Source: Idiomarina aquatica
Lineage (GTDB): Bacteria > Pseudomonadota > Gammaproteobacteria > Enterobacterales > Alteromonadaceae
NCBI RefSeq assembly: GCF_003987185.1
Contig: NZ_PIPS01000001.1
Span: 558,001-622,000, forward strand
Direction of reading: 5' to 3'
Length of the DNA: 64,000 nucleotides
Both the position numbers and the translations under genes were made by a program. Under the pieces are notes generated by a model, which did no database searches, was not told where the DNA came from, and saw nothing but the letters and a program-made list of their open reading frames with translations. Below are positions 1 through 9,885 of this stretch, one piece after another (position 1 is the first letter of the stretch; each line of letters starts with the position of its first letter).

Positions 1-1
1 A

Positions 2-1252
2 AATAACCAGGCAGAGCAAGAGAAAGAAAAAATGCGCCTTAAGTCTGTCCAGGAGCAGGCGCAAAAAATGCTGGAAAGCCTTGAGAAACAAAAGCAACTT
101 CAGGGGCAGGTGTCAGAAGCGGCTAAGGTTCGCTATGAAGTGGAGCACGGCGCATTAAAAGAAATCGAAGCCACTACCAAGCAGTTGCTGATTGAGAAAG
201 CCAAAGAGCTGGATGCTGAAAAAGAGCGTCAGGAGCTTCAGTCGACCGCTAAAGACTATCTGGCCAACCTGCGCGAGCAGGCGAACGTGCACAACATTAC
301 CACCGAGCTTGCCCGGGTTCGTTACCAAATCGAGCACGGCGAGCTTCAGGGCATCAATGCTGAGCTGGAGAAGCGCTTATTAAACGAAGCGCGCCTGGCC
401 GATGCCGCCCGCCAAAAAGAAGAGCAAAAACAGGCCGACAAGCAAACTGAGCAGCAGTTTAATTCGATGACCGGGTCAATGGAAAACGATCTGATGTCAC
501 CGGAGCAACGCATCCAGGCTGAGTATGACAAAAGACTGGAGCTGATAGATAAGTATGGCCAGCTTGAGATCGCCAAAACTGAAGAGGTAGAGCGGGCAAA
601 AATCAATGCGAAGAAGTTATTCGACAAGCAAACCGAAGAGCTTCAGCGCAAGCAGTTGCAAACCCAGCTTTATGCCGGCCAGCAAATCTTCGACGGCATG
701 GCGGGTCTGGCTAAGGCCTTCGGCGGTGAACAGTCATCCGCCTACAAAGCGATGTTTGCAGTGAGCAAAGGCTTTGCTATCGCGCAGGGCGTGCTGAACC
801 TGTCAACGGCCATATCCAATGCGTTTGCCCTGCCGTTCCCAACCAACATACCGGCCATGGCTACTGCTGCGTCTGAGGGGGGCAAACTACTGACCACCAT
901 CAAAGGCACAACTTACCAGGGACAAGCGCACGACGGCATCGCGCGCGTGCCGGCATCCAATGAAGGCACCTGGATGCTGCGCCGTGACGAGATGGTGCTT
1001 AACCCGCGTCAGCGCGACAACTTCGAAAACCTCGTTAACCGTGTTGACAACATGGCCGGTGGCCGTGGTGGCGCTCAAGTGGTCGAGTTTAAACCACAAA
1101 TCGCCATTGATGCCCGGGGTGCTGCCGAAGGTGTCGAGAGCCGTTTAGAAGGCGTTATGGACGAGATGATGGAGCAAATGAAACAAGAGCTGTACGACGA
1201 CTTTGCTAACAACGGTCCGTTGTCGCAGCGGTTACGGAGTAACGCGGCATGA
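2..1252 (+). CDS. Phage tail tape measure protein, C-terminal part (5' end outside window)
   Basis: This is the end of a tape measure protein, the long scaffold that sets tail length in siphovirus-like phages and passes through the tail on DNA ejection. The frame is already open at the first complete codon, before the ATG at 32, so the gene continues upstream. The visible part is very Lys/Glu/Gln-rich and coiled-coil-like. It holds two copies of a repeat built around RYEVEHGAL and RYQIEHGEL, about 60 residues apart, a pattern common in tape measure proteins. A hydrophobic Ala/Gly-rich stretch follows, then the typical ending with GQAHDGIARVP, GTWMLRRDEMV and LNPRQRDNFENLV. The next gene starts inside the stop region (4-base overlap), as expected in a late phage operon. 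Confidence 0.85.
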   Translation, partial: NNQAEQEKEKMRLKSVQEQAQKMLESLEKQKQLQGQVSEAAKVRYEVEHGALKEIEATTKQLLIEKAKELDAEKERQELQSTAKDYLANLREQANVHNITTELARVRYQIEHGELQGINAELEKRLLNEARLADAARQKEEQKQADKQTEQQFNSMTGSMENDLMSPEQRIQAEYDKRLELIDKYGQLEIAKTEEVERAKINAKKLFDKQTEELQRKQLQTQLYAGQQIFDGMAGLAKAFGGEQSSAYKAMFAVSKGFAIAQGVLNLSTAISNAFALPFPTNIPAMATAASEGGKLLTTIKGTTYQGQAHDGIARVPASNEGTWMLRRDEMVLNPRQRDNFENLVNRVDNMAGGRGGAQVVEFKPQIAIDARGAAEGVESRLEGVMDEMMEQMKQELYDDFANNGPLSQRLRSNAA

Positions 1253-1842
1253 ACCTATTCCCTGACATTGAGCCAACACGCAGCGGCTTTACCATAAGCT
1301 TCGCTACGAAACCCATGCTTTCGCCTTATAACCAGGTTGAGGAAATTTGGGAAGAGCCCGGCGATAAGTGGCACATATCCTTGCGCTGGGCGTTTCTGAC
1401 TAAAGCGGAAGGCCGCCGGTTACGCGCTCACTTGCTGGCTCTGCGTGGCCATAGTGGCGTGACCTTTATCGAAGACACCGCACACAGCAACGAAGGCAGC
1501 TGGAACGGTACGCCGGTAGTGCACGGCTCAAACCAATACGGCGTTCAATTAACCGCGCGGGGCTTTGCAGCGTCACAAACGGTCGCTAAAGCCGGTGATC
1601 GTTTTCAGTTGGGCAACCGGCTGCACGAGTTAACCGAAGATGCGGTCAGCAACGCTAGTGGCATTGTCACGCTGAACTTCCAACCGGAAATTATCACCAT
1701 ACCACTGGATGGGGATTTTCTGAACCACAACCGGCCACGTGTGCGCGCCATGCTCAAAGACCCGGACAAGCTGCCCTCGTTCTCTGGCACCAAAGCGGGG
1801 TTCCGTAATATCCAGGTCGACTTTCAGGAGGCGTTGCGATGA
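1249..1842 (+). CDS. Phage minor tail protein, distal-tail-like
   Basis: A 197-residue soluble protein with no signal peptide or membrane segment. Its position directly after the tape measure gene, and before a hub-like protein, a cysteine-peptidase-like protein and the J-type tip protein, matches the place of lambda gpM or of Dit-type distal tail proteins. It is rich in short beta-strand-like stretches, for example around SGFTISFATKP and GVQLTARGFA, and in Trp, as such proteins often are. It overlaps both neighbours by 4 bases, so it is translated with them. I did not identify a named family from sequence alone; the role is inferred from gene order. Confidence 0.65.
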   Translation: MNLFPDIEPTRSGFTISFATKPMLSPYNQVEEIWEEPGDKWHISLRWAFLTKAEGRRLRAHLLALRGHSGVTFIEDTAHSNEGSWNGTPVVHGSNQYGVQLTARGFAASQTVAKAGDRFQLGNRLHELTEDAVSNASGIVTLNFQPEIITIPLDGDFLNHNRPRVRAMLKDPDKLPSFSGTKAGFRNIQVDFQEALR

Positions 1843-2468
1843 GCCGTTTTACCGAGCCAAGCATTGAGCAGGTCCTGCTAGGCACCGACCCCAAGCGTCA
1901 GCTGGTATTCGCTGAGCTTGAGTTCCCCAGCGGCTGGGTGCGGGCGCATACCGGCGTCGGTGAACGAACCTACAACGGCCAGGTGTATTTGGGCGTGGGC
2001 GAGCTGGCCAAAATTGGAAAGTTTAAAGAGTCTGCCGGTAAGTCGCCCAACGGTTTTGAAGTGTCGATGCTGTTTGATGACCTGACGTTATTTTCCGACA
2101 TCGTCAATGAAGACCCCACCGGCCTCACTGCCCGACTGCATTTAGTCGGCCTCGATGACAAGCGCCGCATCACCGGCGGTGCACTATTATTCGACGGTTT
2201 CAATGGCGGATTGTCGGTCAAAAAAGGCAAGCCGTTTACTGCCACGCTGCGGCTCACCGATTGGTATGAGCGCTGGAGTAACCCGGTGCAAAACGCCCGC
2301 ATCACCAACGAGGCGCAGCAAGCCATCCATCCCGGCGACCGGATTTACGATCAAGTTGAGAAGCTGGCCAAAGGCATCGATAGCGACGTGCCAGGTCAAC
2401 AAGTTGGCGGCGGCAGACCCGGCGGCGGTGCTTCGCCCAAACGAGTACGGAGACTGAGCGAGCGATGA
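1839..2468 (+). CDS. Phage tail hub / minor tail protein (DUF2163-like)
   Basis: A 209-residue tail component. The N-terminal two thirds look like a beta-rich tail-tip domain (LVFAELEFPSGWVRAHTG, then GRITGGALLF-type strands ending in FDGFNGGLSV), resembling the DUF2163/lambda gpL-like group that connects the tail tube to the J protein. The C-terminal 40 residues are Gly/Pro/Arg-rich and probably disordered. It lies between the distal-tail-like gene and the peptidase-like gene with 4-base overlaps on both sides. The same order (distal tail, hub, peptidase, large tip protein) occurs in many siphophages and in gene transfer agents. The family assignment is tentative, the tail role fairly secure. 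Confidence 0.62.
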   Translation: MSRFTEPSIEQVLLGTDPKRQLVFAELEFPSGWVRAHTGVGERTYNGQVYLGVGELAKIGKFKESAGKSPNGFEVSMLFDDLTLFSDIVNEDPTGLTARLHLVGLDDKRRITGGALLFDGFNGGLSVKKGKPFTATLRLTDWYERWSNPVQNARITNEAQQAIHPGDRIYDQVEKLAKGIDSDVPGQQVGGGRPGGGASPKRVRRLSER

Positions 2469-2866
2469 AACGAAAAAATGACTGGCCGACCGAGTTGGCC
2501 AACTTCCTTTTAAAGACCCGTAAAACGCCGTTTAAATGGGGCGAAAACGACTGCTGTTTGTTTGCGGCCAACGCTATTTTGGCGATGGGCGGTGACGATG
2601 TTGCCAAGGACGTTCGTGGTCATTACACAACGGCTATTGGTGCACGTCGCATTATGAAGAGTTTAGGCGCAGCCAACGTGGTTGAGCTTTTGACCCAGCG
2701 CCTGGGTGAGCCGGACGGCAAATTGGTGCGCGGTGCTATCGTGGCGGTTGAGTCGGACGGCCAACAAGTTGCCGGCGTGTTTTATCACAAGCCTTGGGCG
2801 CTTACCGAAAGTGGTCTACAGGGTATGCCGCTAGAGTCTGTCATTGCAACGTGGAGTCTTAACTAA
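2465..2866 (+). CDS. Phage tail-tip cysteine peptidase-like protein (DUF6950-like)
   Basis: A 133-residue protein with the motif FKWGENDCCLFAANAI near residues 23-38, typical of small phage proteins related to the NlpC/P60 fold. The Cys at the start of a helix is the expected nucleophile, and a His near residue 108 (FYHKPWA) could be its partner. In related phages this gene takes the place of lambda gpK, which acts in tail-tip assembly or local peptidoglycan opening. Its start overlaps the previous gene, and its stop shares its last base with the start of the J-type gene (TAATG). Peptidase activity is inferred; no catalytic triad can be proven by eye. Confidence 0.65.
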   Translation: MKRKNDWPTELANFLLKTRKTPFKWGENDCCLFAANAILAMGGDDVAKDVRGHYTTAIGARRIMKSLGAANVVELLTQRLGEPDGKLVRGAIVAVESDGQQVAGVFYHKPWALTESGLQGMPLESVIATWSLN

Positions 2867-5800
2867 TGCCTCCAGCTATTGCCGCCGTCGCGGCGGGCGT
2901 CGCTGCTGGCTTTGCGGCCAGCTCTGTTGTTGTCGGTATTGCTGTTGCTATCGGCACGGTCGCGCTGCAAAGTTCATTAAAGCCCGAAATGCCGGGCGTT
3001 GAAGAGTCAGTCAATGAAGCCCAGACGCTCACAACGCAGCCGTTGCAACCGCATCGGGGTGTTTACGGCGAAGGCGTTGTGTCGGGCTCTATCATAGGCT
3101 ATGGCAAGCGCAAGATGGGCGACAAAGAAGCACACGTGGTCGCCGTTACGCTGGCCGGTCATCAAATTGAGTCCGCGGAGCTGTACGAAGTTAACGGTAA
3201 GCCTAAACCCTCCGGCACCACCTACACCATCATGCGCGGCGACCAGACGACCGCCAACCAGACCGCGCTTCAGTATTGCGATGGCTGGACAGAAAATCAT
3301 GTCGGCTTTGGGCGTGCTTATGCGGTCGTGACCATCCCTATCGACCCGGAAGAAATGCCGTCAGGCCTTCAGAACATCACATTTAAAGTTAAGGGGAAGC
3401 GTGTTTACGACCCACGTAAAGACACCACGGTGGGCGGCGATGGCCCACACCGCGCCAATGATGAAGCGACGTGGGAATGGTCTGACAACAGCATTCTTTG
3501 TGCGTTTGACTACCAGCGCTTTCACGGCTTTCGCAAGCTCAGCCTGAACAAGTTCGACCTAGCTCACATTATGGAGCAGGCGAACATTTGTGATGAGATG
3601 GTCAGCTACACTGACAGCGATGGCCAGCAACAGACTGAAAAGCGTTTTACGTGCAATGGCTCGTGGACGTTTGACCAGTCACCACCGAAAGTGCTTGAGC
3701 GCATTATGAGCTCATGCGGCGGCAAGCCCTATCGCCGTGGCGGTAAAATTTATCTGCAAACCGCAAGTTACCACGGCATGGCTGAGCTGACTTTGACGGA
3801 CAACGACGCAACCGGTGAAATCATCATCACCCCGCATCGTGAGTTGAAAGACCGCTGCAACCTCGTGCGAGCATCGCTCCAAGACCCTAAAAAAGGTTAT
3901 CAGCCGACCGATGCGCCCGTCGTAAAAAATGAAATATACATTGAGCGCGACGGCATGGAGCTGGAAGACGAGTTGCAGCTCAACTTTACCAACTCAGCGA
4001 CCATGGCGCAGCGCTTAATGAAATACCACCTGGAGCGCAACCGTGCTGGGATGCGTATTCAGTTTCCATGCAAAGCCAAAGGCTTGTTGGCCATGGCGGG
4101 AAAAACGGTGCACGTCGATCTGCCAAACGAAGGCATTGATAAAGAATTTATTGTGACCGACTGGGGTTTTGATGTTGGTTCAAAGAAAGTGTCCCTCGTA
4201 CTGGAGGAAGAATCGCCGGCGCTTTACAGTGACAGTTTGGTGCCTTCTGAAGGCAACCTGACGCCCAACACGAATCTGCCAGACTTCACACGCCCGGACG
4301 CGCCTGAATCAGTGAGCTTTGTTGTTGACTCGGTATCAACGCACCGTCAGGGTTATGTTACCTGGTCGCACCCAACGCCACGCGCTGTGACTGAATATCG
4401 CGTGCTCGTGCGCAAAGACGGTGACGACATTGTCGAATACCCGGTTATTGCCCGCAGCAGCGTACAGCTCAAGCAAGACATTAACGGTCTCGATGCCGGG
4501 CAGTACAGCATCGAAGTCTACGCCCGCAACCGCTACGACCGCACGTCTGTACCAGCAACCATATCGCTGACATTGAACGAGCCGTCGCCACCGACGAGCC
4601 TGGGTGCGACTGCCGGCAACTGGGAAATCACCCTTGCACCAACGCTTGCCGGAATTGGCCTGGGCACCATGTTCGAGTTTGCGTACGGCACGCCGGACAA
4701 CATTATTGGCCGTGGTGCGAGCATTGTAATTCCGGGATTAACACCTGATACCGAACACGACGTTTATGCCCGCACAGTTAATATACTAGGTCAGTCGGCA
4801 ATGCGACATGAAACTATTAGAACAACGAAGGACACATCGCAGGTCGATCCGATTATTGAAACCTATACCAACCGGCTTGATGAGGTCGACAGCAATTTCC
4901 AGAGCTTCGTTGAAAACGAATTTACGGATTTGCAACAGTTGGTGAATGACAACGCCCAAGAAATCAATGTCCGTTTCAGTAACGAATTATTTGAGCGTGA
5001 ACGCAACGATGCGACAGTTCTTAGAAGCATTATAGACGCTGCAGCTTCACGTAATGAGTTGCGCCGCCGTATCGAGCGAGGTGAAGAATTAATTGGTGCG
5101 GTTCTCGATGTTGACCCTGTTACCGGCACGATCACTAACAGAGCCTTTGAGTACACGGATAACCGCTTTTCTGAGGCACAGTTGCGACTCGATGGTGTTG
5201 CCGGCGAAATCAACGCCACGGTAGAGCGGCTTACCTTCAATGAACAGCGCGTAACACAGCTTGGCGCTGAAATTAATTTACTCCCCGGTGTTATCGATCA
5301 GCGAGCCACTGCAATTGTCGCGGATTCAATCGCCGCACTTGAGCCAGCGCATGCGTTTAACTTCTTCGACAGTGCCCAAGGGTGGACAGCTGTCACTGGG
5401 ACTATAACGCCAGGCGTTAACCGTGTCTTACTTGAAATCGGCGACATTACAAACTCAGAGCTTGCTTATAGCGGTCAGGAGTACCCGGTTATTCGAATGA
5501 GTGTCAGACGGACCGCTGGTGAAAACTGGCTTGGTAATATCGTGGTCACTTTCACTGATGACTCAACAGAATCGTATCCGGGCATCATAGAGCCTATTGA
5601 GGTATTGGATACCGATGTCATTCGGATCGTTGATTTCACAGCACTAAATTCATACCACGGCGATATTAAAGCACTGCGAATCACGCTCGGCCAGGACAAT
5701 ACAGATACATTTGAACTCAAGTCATTAAGTATCGGCAAGCCAGATGCAGCGCTTCAGGATTTAACGAACATTCAGGCGCAAGTTGTTACCGCAAGCTCTC

Positions 5801-8172
5801 GCATTGATGCGTTATCAGGGGAAGTCGCAGACAAAGTTGACGTTGAAACCTGGACGCAAGAAGGCGTGACACGAACCAACGTCGAGAGTGTGCTGAACGG
5901 CATCGAAGCATACGCGACAATGAAAGTCACTTACCAGGCAATAGATGAGAATGGACTTATTGAGAAAGCCAATGATGCTGCATTATTCATCGATGGCTAC
6001 GAGGGTACATTCACCAGTTATGTAGCGAGCCTGGATCAGCGTCTCAATGAAGATGGTGAAGCCATCAGTCAGCAGTTCACTACGGTAGAGAATAAGCTCG
6101 ATGCGCAAGATGGGAGAATTCGTAGTCAGGCATTATCGACGTCCTCAACCCGCGAGGGATTGGATTCAAACATTCTTGAAGACCTACAGTCCGCTGTAGA
6201 TTTTGGGCTGTATCGTTTTAACCAGCTCGACAAAGACGTTCGTTTCTCGCTGGCGATCGAGGAGCTACAAGCGATTACAGGGCCTTCGGGCTCGCTTGCC
6301 CGAAGCATTCAAAATTTAGAGTCGATCACTCAGCAAGACGGTAAGGCGATTGAAGCACAAGCTCAGCGACTTGCGCTGGCTGAAACGACTATTGATGGCA
6401 ATGCTCGTGCACTACAGGTTCTTGGCGCTCGAGTCGGTGATCAGGAGGAATTTGCCAGGGCTCAGCTTGAGCTTAATGCAAGTTATAACGAGACACTTGA
6501 AGCCTACGAGGCTTATGCGTTTCTCGGAGTCGAACAGGTACAAAATGGCCGAGCGGTTCTAACCGGTGTGACCTTTGGCGGCTCACAGAATGCGATCAGC
6601 TTCCGCGGTGATGTATTTCAGTGGGAAGACACGCAAGGCAATATGCTGCTTCATTACGATACGGATGAGGGTGTTGCATACTTGAGAGCTAGGCTCGTAC
6701 TTGGCGATGGCTTTACCGTCACGACTGAAGACGATATTCGGGGACTCGATGGTGAGCAAGGCCCACCCGGACCACAAGGACCTGAGGGGCCGGTTGGTCC
6801 GCAAGGCGTGCCCGGGGAGCCTGGAGCAGATGGGCAAGTTTATTACACCTGGATCCGTTATGCCGATGACATCAATGGAAATGGGATCAGCAATCAGCCT
6901 GATGGGAAGTTTTACATGGGCTTAGCCTATAACAAGACAAGCCCAACGGAATCGAACGACCCATCTGATTACACCTGGTCACGCTTCCGGGGTGAAGACG
7001 GCACCGACGGCGTTCAAGGACCGCCCGGCGAAGACGGCCAGACAACGTACACATGGATTGCGTACTCTGATAGCGCTGACGGCTCCGGCATGTACCAAGT
7101 TCCGAACAGCAACACGAAGTACATCGGTATCGCTACAAACAAGACCACAGCCACCGAATCGAACGACCCATCTGACTACACCTGGTCACGTTTTCGTGGC
7201 GAAGATGGAGCGCAGGGGCCGCAAGGCCCGCAGGGACCAGCCGGCAACGACGGTGCAACAGGACCAGGTTTTTTTGGTGCTCGCTACGACACGATTAACT
7301 GGAGCCAAGGTTACTCCCGCTTTCATGCGTTAACAGGTCGCAACCCGATTCCGGGCGATATCTTTGTCCAGACGCTCACTGACGGCTCAGATTCATCCGC
7401 TCGTCAGCGCAACCCCGAAAACAATGGTTGGGATCAGGTCGCTCTACAAATTAACGGTAGCATGGTTGCCACCGGGACCATTGCAGGTGACCGCTTTATT
7501 GCCGGCACCGAGCTAAACTCGCCTGTCATCAAATCGGGACGAGTCGAACTCGTTGGTAGCAACTACATGAGCATCCAAACTGCCACCCCTTTTGGCCCAA
7601 ACAACTTGCTGGAATGGAAGGGGCCGCGCAACAGCTACACGTACGATGAAACGAATAAACTCGTGAAATTTGATGGACTCACAAAAGCGAACGCACTTCA
7701 GTACTTCAGTGACGCTGGTGACTCCTACTTTGGCGGCTCAATCACCGCGGGTACATTAAAAAACGCAGTGCAATCCACTCAACTCGGCAATACTGACGTG
7801 ACTGTAGGTCCTTTCGGGTCTAACGGCGGTTTGATAGAGATTAAATGCTCAATTAGCGCTGCTAGAAGCACTGGGCTTGTTTCAGGTAATTGCCCTTATC
7901 CAGCGCCATCAGCGCCAACAGGAACAATGCGGCTTTATCGTGAAACAGCCGGCGGAGAAATACTAGTCGCTACTCAGAACGTGAGTGGATCTTATAACTG
8001 TTTGGATGAAGGGCCTGAGCATATCGAGAACTGGCAACTTAGCGGTTCATTCACCTACACAGATAACCTTCAGACGGCTTCAAATCGAACATACAGGCTC
8101 GAAGTCGAGCACAACTTACCTATTTATCCTAATGGCTCACAAAGCCTGTCACTCATTACGGAGGAAGCATGA
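2866..8172 (+). CDS. Phage tail tip / host specificity protein (lambda gpJ-like) with fibronectin-like and collagen-like regions
   Basis: At 1768 residues this is the largest gene of the tail module and the probable baseplate tip and receptor-contacting protein. The N-terminal roughly 40 residues are hydrophobic Ala/Val-rich, as in other J proteins. Residues 50-460 resemble the conserved J core (LYEVNGKPKP, EWSDNSILCAFDY, SCGGKPYRRGGKIYL). A fibronectin type III-like domain lies near 475-570. It is followed by long helical, coiled-coil-like stretches and a segment near 1240-1290 like the J straight fibre. From about residue 1294 collagen-like Gly-X-Y runs alternate with two copies of a 68-residue module (starting near 1327 and 1395). 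The C-terminal 300 residues are fibre-like. It overlaps the next gene by 4 bases. Function by homology is confident; receptor specificity is unknown. Confidence 0.88.
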   Translation: MPPAIAAVAAGVAAGFAASSVVVGIAVAIGTVALQSSLKPEMPGVEESVNEAQTLTTQPLQPHRGVYGEGVVSGSIIGYGKRKMGDKEAHVVAVTLAGHQIESAELYEVNGKPKPSGTTYTIMRGDQTTANQTALQYCDGWTENHVGFGRAYAVVTIPIDPEEMPSGLQNITFKVKGKRVYDPRKDTTVGGDGPHRANDEATWEWSDNSILCAFDYQRFHGFRKLSLNKFDLAHIMEQANICDEMVSYTDSDGQQQTEKRFTCNGSWTFDQSPPKVLERIMSSCGGKPYRRGGKIYLQTASYHGMAELTLTDNDATGEIIITPHRELKDRCNLVRASLQDPKKGYQPTDAPVVKNEIYIERDGMELEDELQLNFTNSATMAQRLMKYHLERNRAGMRIQFPCKAKGLLAMAGKTVHVDLPNEGIDKEFIVTDWGFDVGSKKVSLVLEEESPALYSDSLVPSEGNLTPNTNLPDFTRPDAPESVSFVVDSVSTHRQGYVTWSHPTPRAVTEYRVLVRKDGDDIVEYPVIARSSVQLKQDINGLDAGQYSIEVYARNRYDRTSVPATISLTLNEPSPPTSLGATAGNWEITLAPTLAGIGLGTMFEFAYGTPDNIIGRGASIVIPGLTPDTEHDVYARTVNILGQSAMRHETIRTTKDTSQVDPIIETYTNRLDEVDSNFQSFVENEFTDLQQLVNDNAQEINVRFSNELFERERNDATVLRSIIDAAASRNELRRRIERGEELIGAVLDVDPVTGTITNRAFEYTDNRFSEAQLRLDGVAGEINATVERLTFNEQRVTQLGAEINLLPGVIDQRATAIVADSIAALEPAHAFNFFDSAQGWTAVTGTITPGVNRVLLEIGDITNSELAYSGQEYPVIRMSVRRTAGENWLGNIVVTFTDDSTESYPGIIEPIEVLDTDVIRIVDFTALNSYHGDIKALRITLGQDNTDTFELKSLSIGKPDAALQDLTNIQAQVVTASSRIDALSGEVADKVDVETWTQEGVTRTNVESVLNGIEAYATMKVTYQAIDENGLIEKANDAALFIDGYEGTFTSYVASLDQRLNEDGEAISQQFTTVENKLDAQDGRIRSQALSTSSTREGLDSNILEDLQSAVDFGLYRFNQLDKDVRFSLAIEELQAITGPSGSLARSIQNLESITQQDGKAIEAQAQRLALAETTIDGNARALQVLGARVGDQEEFARAQLELNASYNETLEAYEAYAFLGVEQVQNGRAVLTGVTFGGSQNAISFRGDVFQWEDTQGNMLLHYDTDEGVAYLRARLVLGDGFTVTTEDDIRGLDGEQGPPGPQGPEGPVGPQGVPGEPGADGQVYYTWIRYADDINGNGISNQPDGKFYMGLAYNKTSPTESNDPSDYTWSRFRGEDGTDGVQGPPGEDGQTTYTWIAYSDSADGSGMYQVPNSNTKYIGIATNKTTATESNDPSDYTWSRFRGEDGAQGPQGPQGPAGNDGATGPGFFGARYDTINWSQGYSRFHALTGRNPIPGDIFVQTLTDGSDSSARQRNPENNGWDQVALQINGSMVATGTIAGDRFIAGTELNSPVIKSGRVELVGSNYMSIQTATPFGPNNLLEWKGPRNSYTYDETNKLVKFDGLTKANALQYFSDAGDSYFGGSITAGTLKNAVQSTQLGNTDVTVGPFGSNGGLIEIKCSISAARSTGLVSGNCPYPAPSAPTGTMRLYRETAGGEILVATQNVSGSYNCLDEGPEHIENWQLSGSFTYTDNLQTASNRTYRLEVEHNLPIYPNGSQSLSLITEEA

Positions 8173-9884
8173 GTACTCTTTGGACAGCAGCGTCGGTCAC
8201 CGCGACCAACGGCTCTAATTTAATCACGGTTCAAAGCGGCGAAGACATCGCAGCAATTCGTGCGAACAGCTGGATCATGGTTGGCTCCGCACACATCATG
8301 GAAATAAAGCGAACCTTCGTGACCGACTCAGGTGTCAAGACAATCGAACTATTCGACAACTGGGAGTTTGGTCCGGCATCCGGGCAGCGTGCAACTGTGG
8401 CACCGTCTCTCGGCGAATTTAAAACTTTGGCCGATGATGTCCGCCGACTAATACAAATCGGGGAAGAGCAGATTAACACGGCCAGTGTTGCCCCAGAGCC
8501 GGGCTCGTCAGTGAAGCGTTCGGAAAACGGCACAGTTAAGACCGCAGAGCCTCAGGATGATGATGATGCCGTACGATTACAGGATTTTGCGCCGGTAAAA
8601 CAAAAGGGTGAAAGCAACGAACAGGCGATTTCATCTAACTCATTGGCAATACTTCGCCGAAGAGCCATGGCCAAGTTAGAGCGTGACGCTGTATTTCTCG
8701 GCAAATTTACTGAAGACCGAGTAGTTAAGACGGTTGGCCTTTCAAAGATAGCCACCAGCGTTGCCGAAGGTATAACCTACACATCGCCCGACGGTATTAC
8801 CGGCATCGCGGCGGACAGGACTATTCAAACCGCTGGCGTTAACCAGCCAGCGATTGTCTACGATCCAGAAACGGGCGAATGCTTAGGGCTACAAACTGCG
8901 CCGGGAACTACTAACCTAGTGGAGCATAGTGAGGATTTTACGCAGAGTGTTTACACACGGTCATCCCTTACGGTAACTCCTAGCGTGTTTGACTCCCCAC
9001 TAGGAACATTACAGGCTAGCAAGCTTGTTGAGAATGATGCTGTTGATGCGAATCATTTTCTGTATCAAACAATAACAACTACCATTGGTGAGAGGTACTC
9101 TTTTACTGTTTTTATCGCACCGTCCGAAAGGACAGAGGCGAGACTGTTAGTAAACAACCTTGATAACCGCTTTAGCTGTTACTTGGATCTAACCACTGGT
9201 TATGTGGTATCTGGTGATATGCCATATAAAGTAAAAAAACTAGCCTCCGGCTTCTTGAGGGTCGATATTACTGGGATTGCTTCACAAAACAATGCAGCAT
9301 TGGTGGTATACCCATCAGTAAACGGCGATAGCCAGTACACTGGCGATGGTATAAGTGGTATTTATTGCGCTGCACTACAGTGTAACCCTGGGTATCCGGC
9401 ACCTTACCAGCCGACTGGAGCCACTCAGATGACTAGGGGGGCAATAGGAGCAATTCACTCATTATCCTTGAGCCCGCCTGCTTTAACATTACTCTTTGAT
9501 TTTTTCTACGACTTTGCAGATTCTGCCATTTTAGGGGTTGGAGACACTTTTGATGATACAGCATACATCACTAGATCAACTATCGTAGTCAGAAGTGGCG
9601 GAGTTAGCCAGGGCAGCTATTCATTCCCGGAGTTTTCTAAGGGCAGGCATAAAGTCTTGATTACGATAGGGCCTGCGGGTGCTACTTACTTCATTGACGG
9701 CAAAAAAGTACATACTGTTACGGGTGCTCTACCCCCAAAGGTGCTCTCACGAATCTCGTTCTCAGGTGGTGGCTTTGGGGCTTCTCAACCTTCCAGTGGA
9801 GTATATAGCACATTAGATGCTTTTCTTGCTTGCCGAGAAACTTCTGACTCTGAGGGCATAGCCCTAACCACTTTGGAGGCATAA
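8169..9884 (+). CDS. Phage tail fibre-like / receptor-binding candidate
   Basis: A 571-residue protein just after the J-type gene. The N-terminal 100 residues (WTAASVTATNGSNLITVQSG) resemble the small attachment domain found next to J genes. The middle (TTNLVEHSEDFTQSVYTRS) matches a motif widespread in phage head-spike and fibre proteins that precedes a beta-sandwich carbohydrate-binding-like domain. The last 130 residues look like a LamG/concanavalin-type sandwich (FDFFYDFADS, TYFIDGKKVHTV). From about 8880 the DNA becomes more AT-rich and its codon choice differs from the first third, suggesting replacement of the receptor-binding part. The next gene starts one base after this stop. The specific ligand is unknown. 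Confidence 0.6.
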   Translation: MSTLWTAASVTATNGSNLITVQSGEDIAAIRANSWIMVGSAHIMEIKRTFVTDSGVKTIELFDNWEFGPASGQRATVAPSLGEFKTLADDVRRLIQIGEEQINTASVAPEPGSSVKRSENGTVKTAEPQDDDDAVRLQDFAPVKQKGESNEQAISSNSLAILRRRAMAKLERDAVFLGKFTEDRVVKTVGLSKIATSVAEGITYTSPDGITGIAADRTIQTAGVNQPAIVYDPETGECLGLQTAPGTTNLVEHSEDFTQSVYTRSSLTVTPSVFDSPLGTLQASKLVENDAVDANHFLYQTITTTIGERYSFTVFIAPSERTEARLLVNNLDNRFSCYLDLTTGYVVSGDMPYKVKKLASGFLRVDITGIASQNNAALVVYPSVNGDSQYTGDGISGIYCAALQCNPGYPAPYQPTGATQMTRGAIGAIHSLSLSPPALTLLFDFFYDFADSAILGVGDTFDDTAYITRSTIVVRSGGVSQGSYSFPEFSKGRHKVLITIGPAGATYFIDGKKVHTVTGALPPKVLSRISFSGGGFGASQPSSGVYSTLDAFLACRETSDSEGIALTTLEA

Positions 9885-9885
9885 C

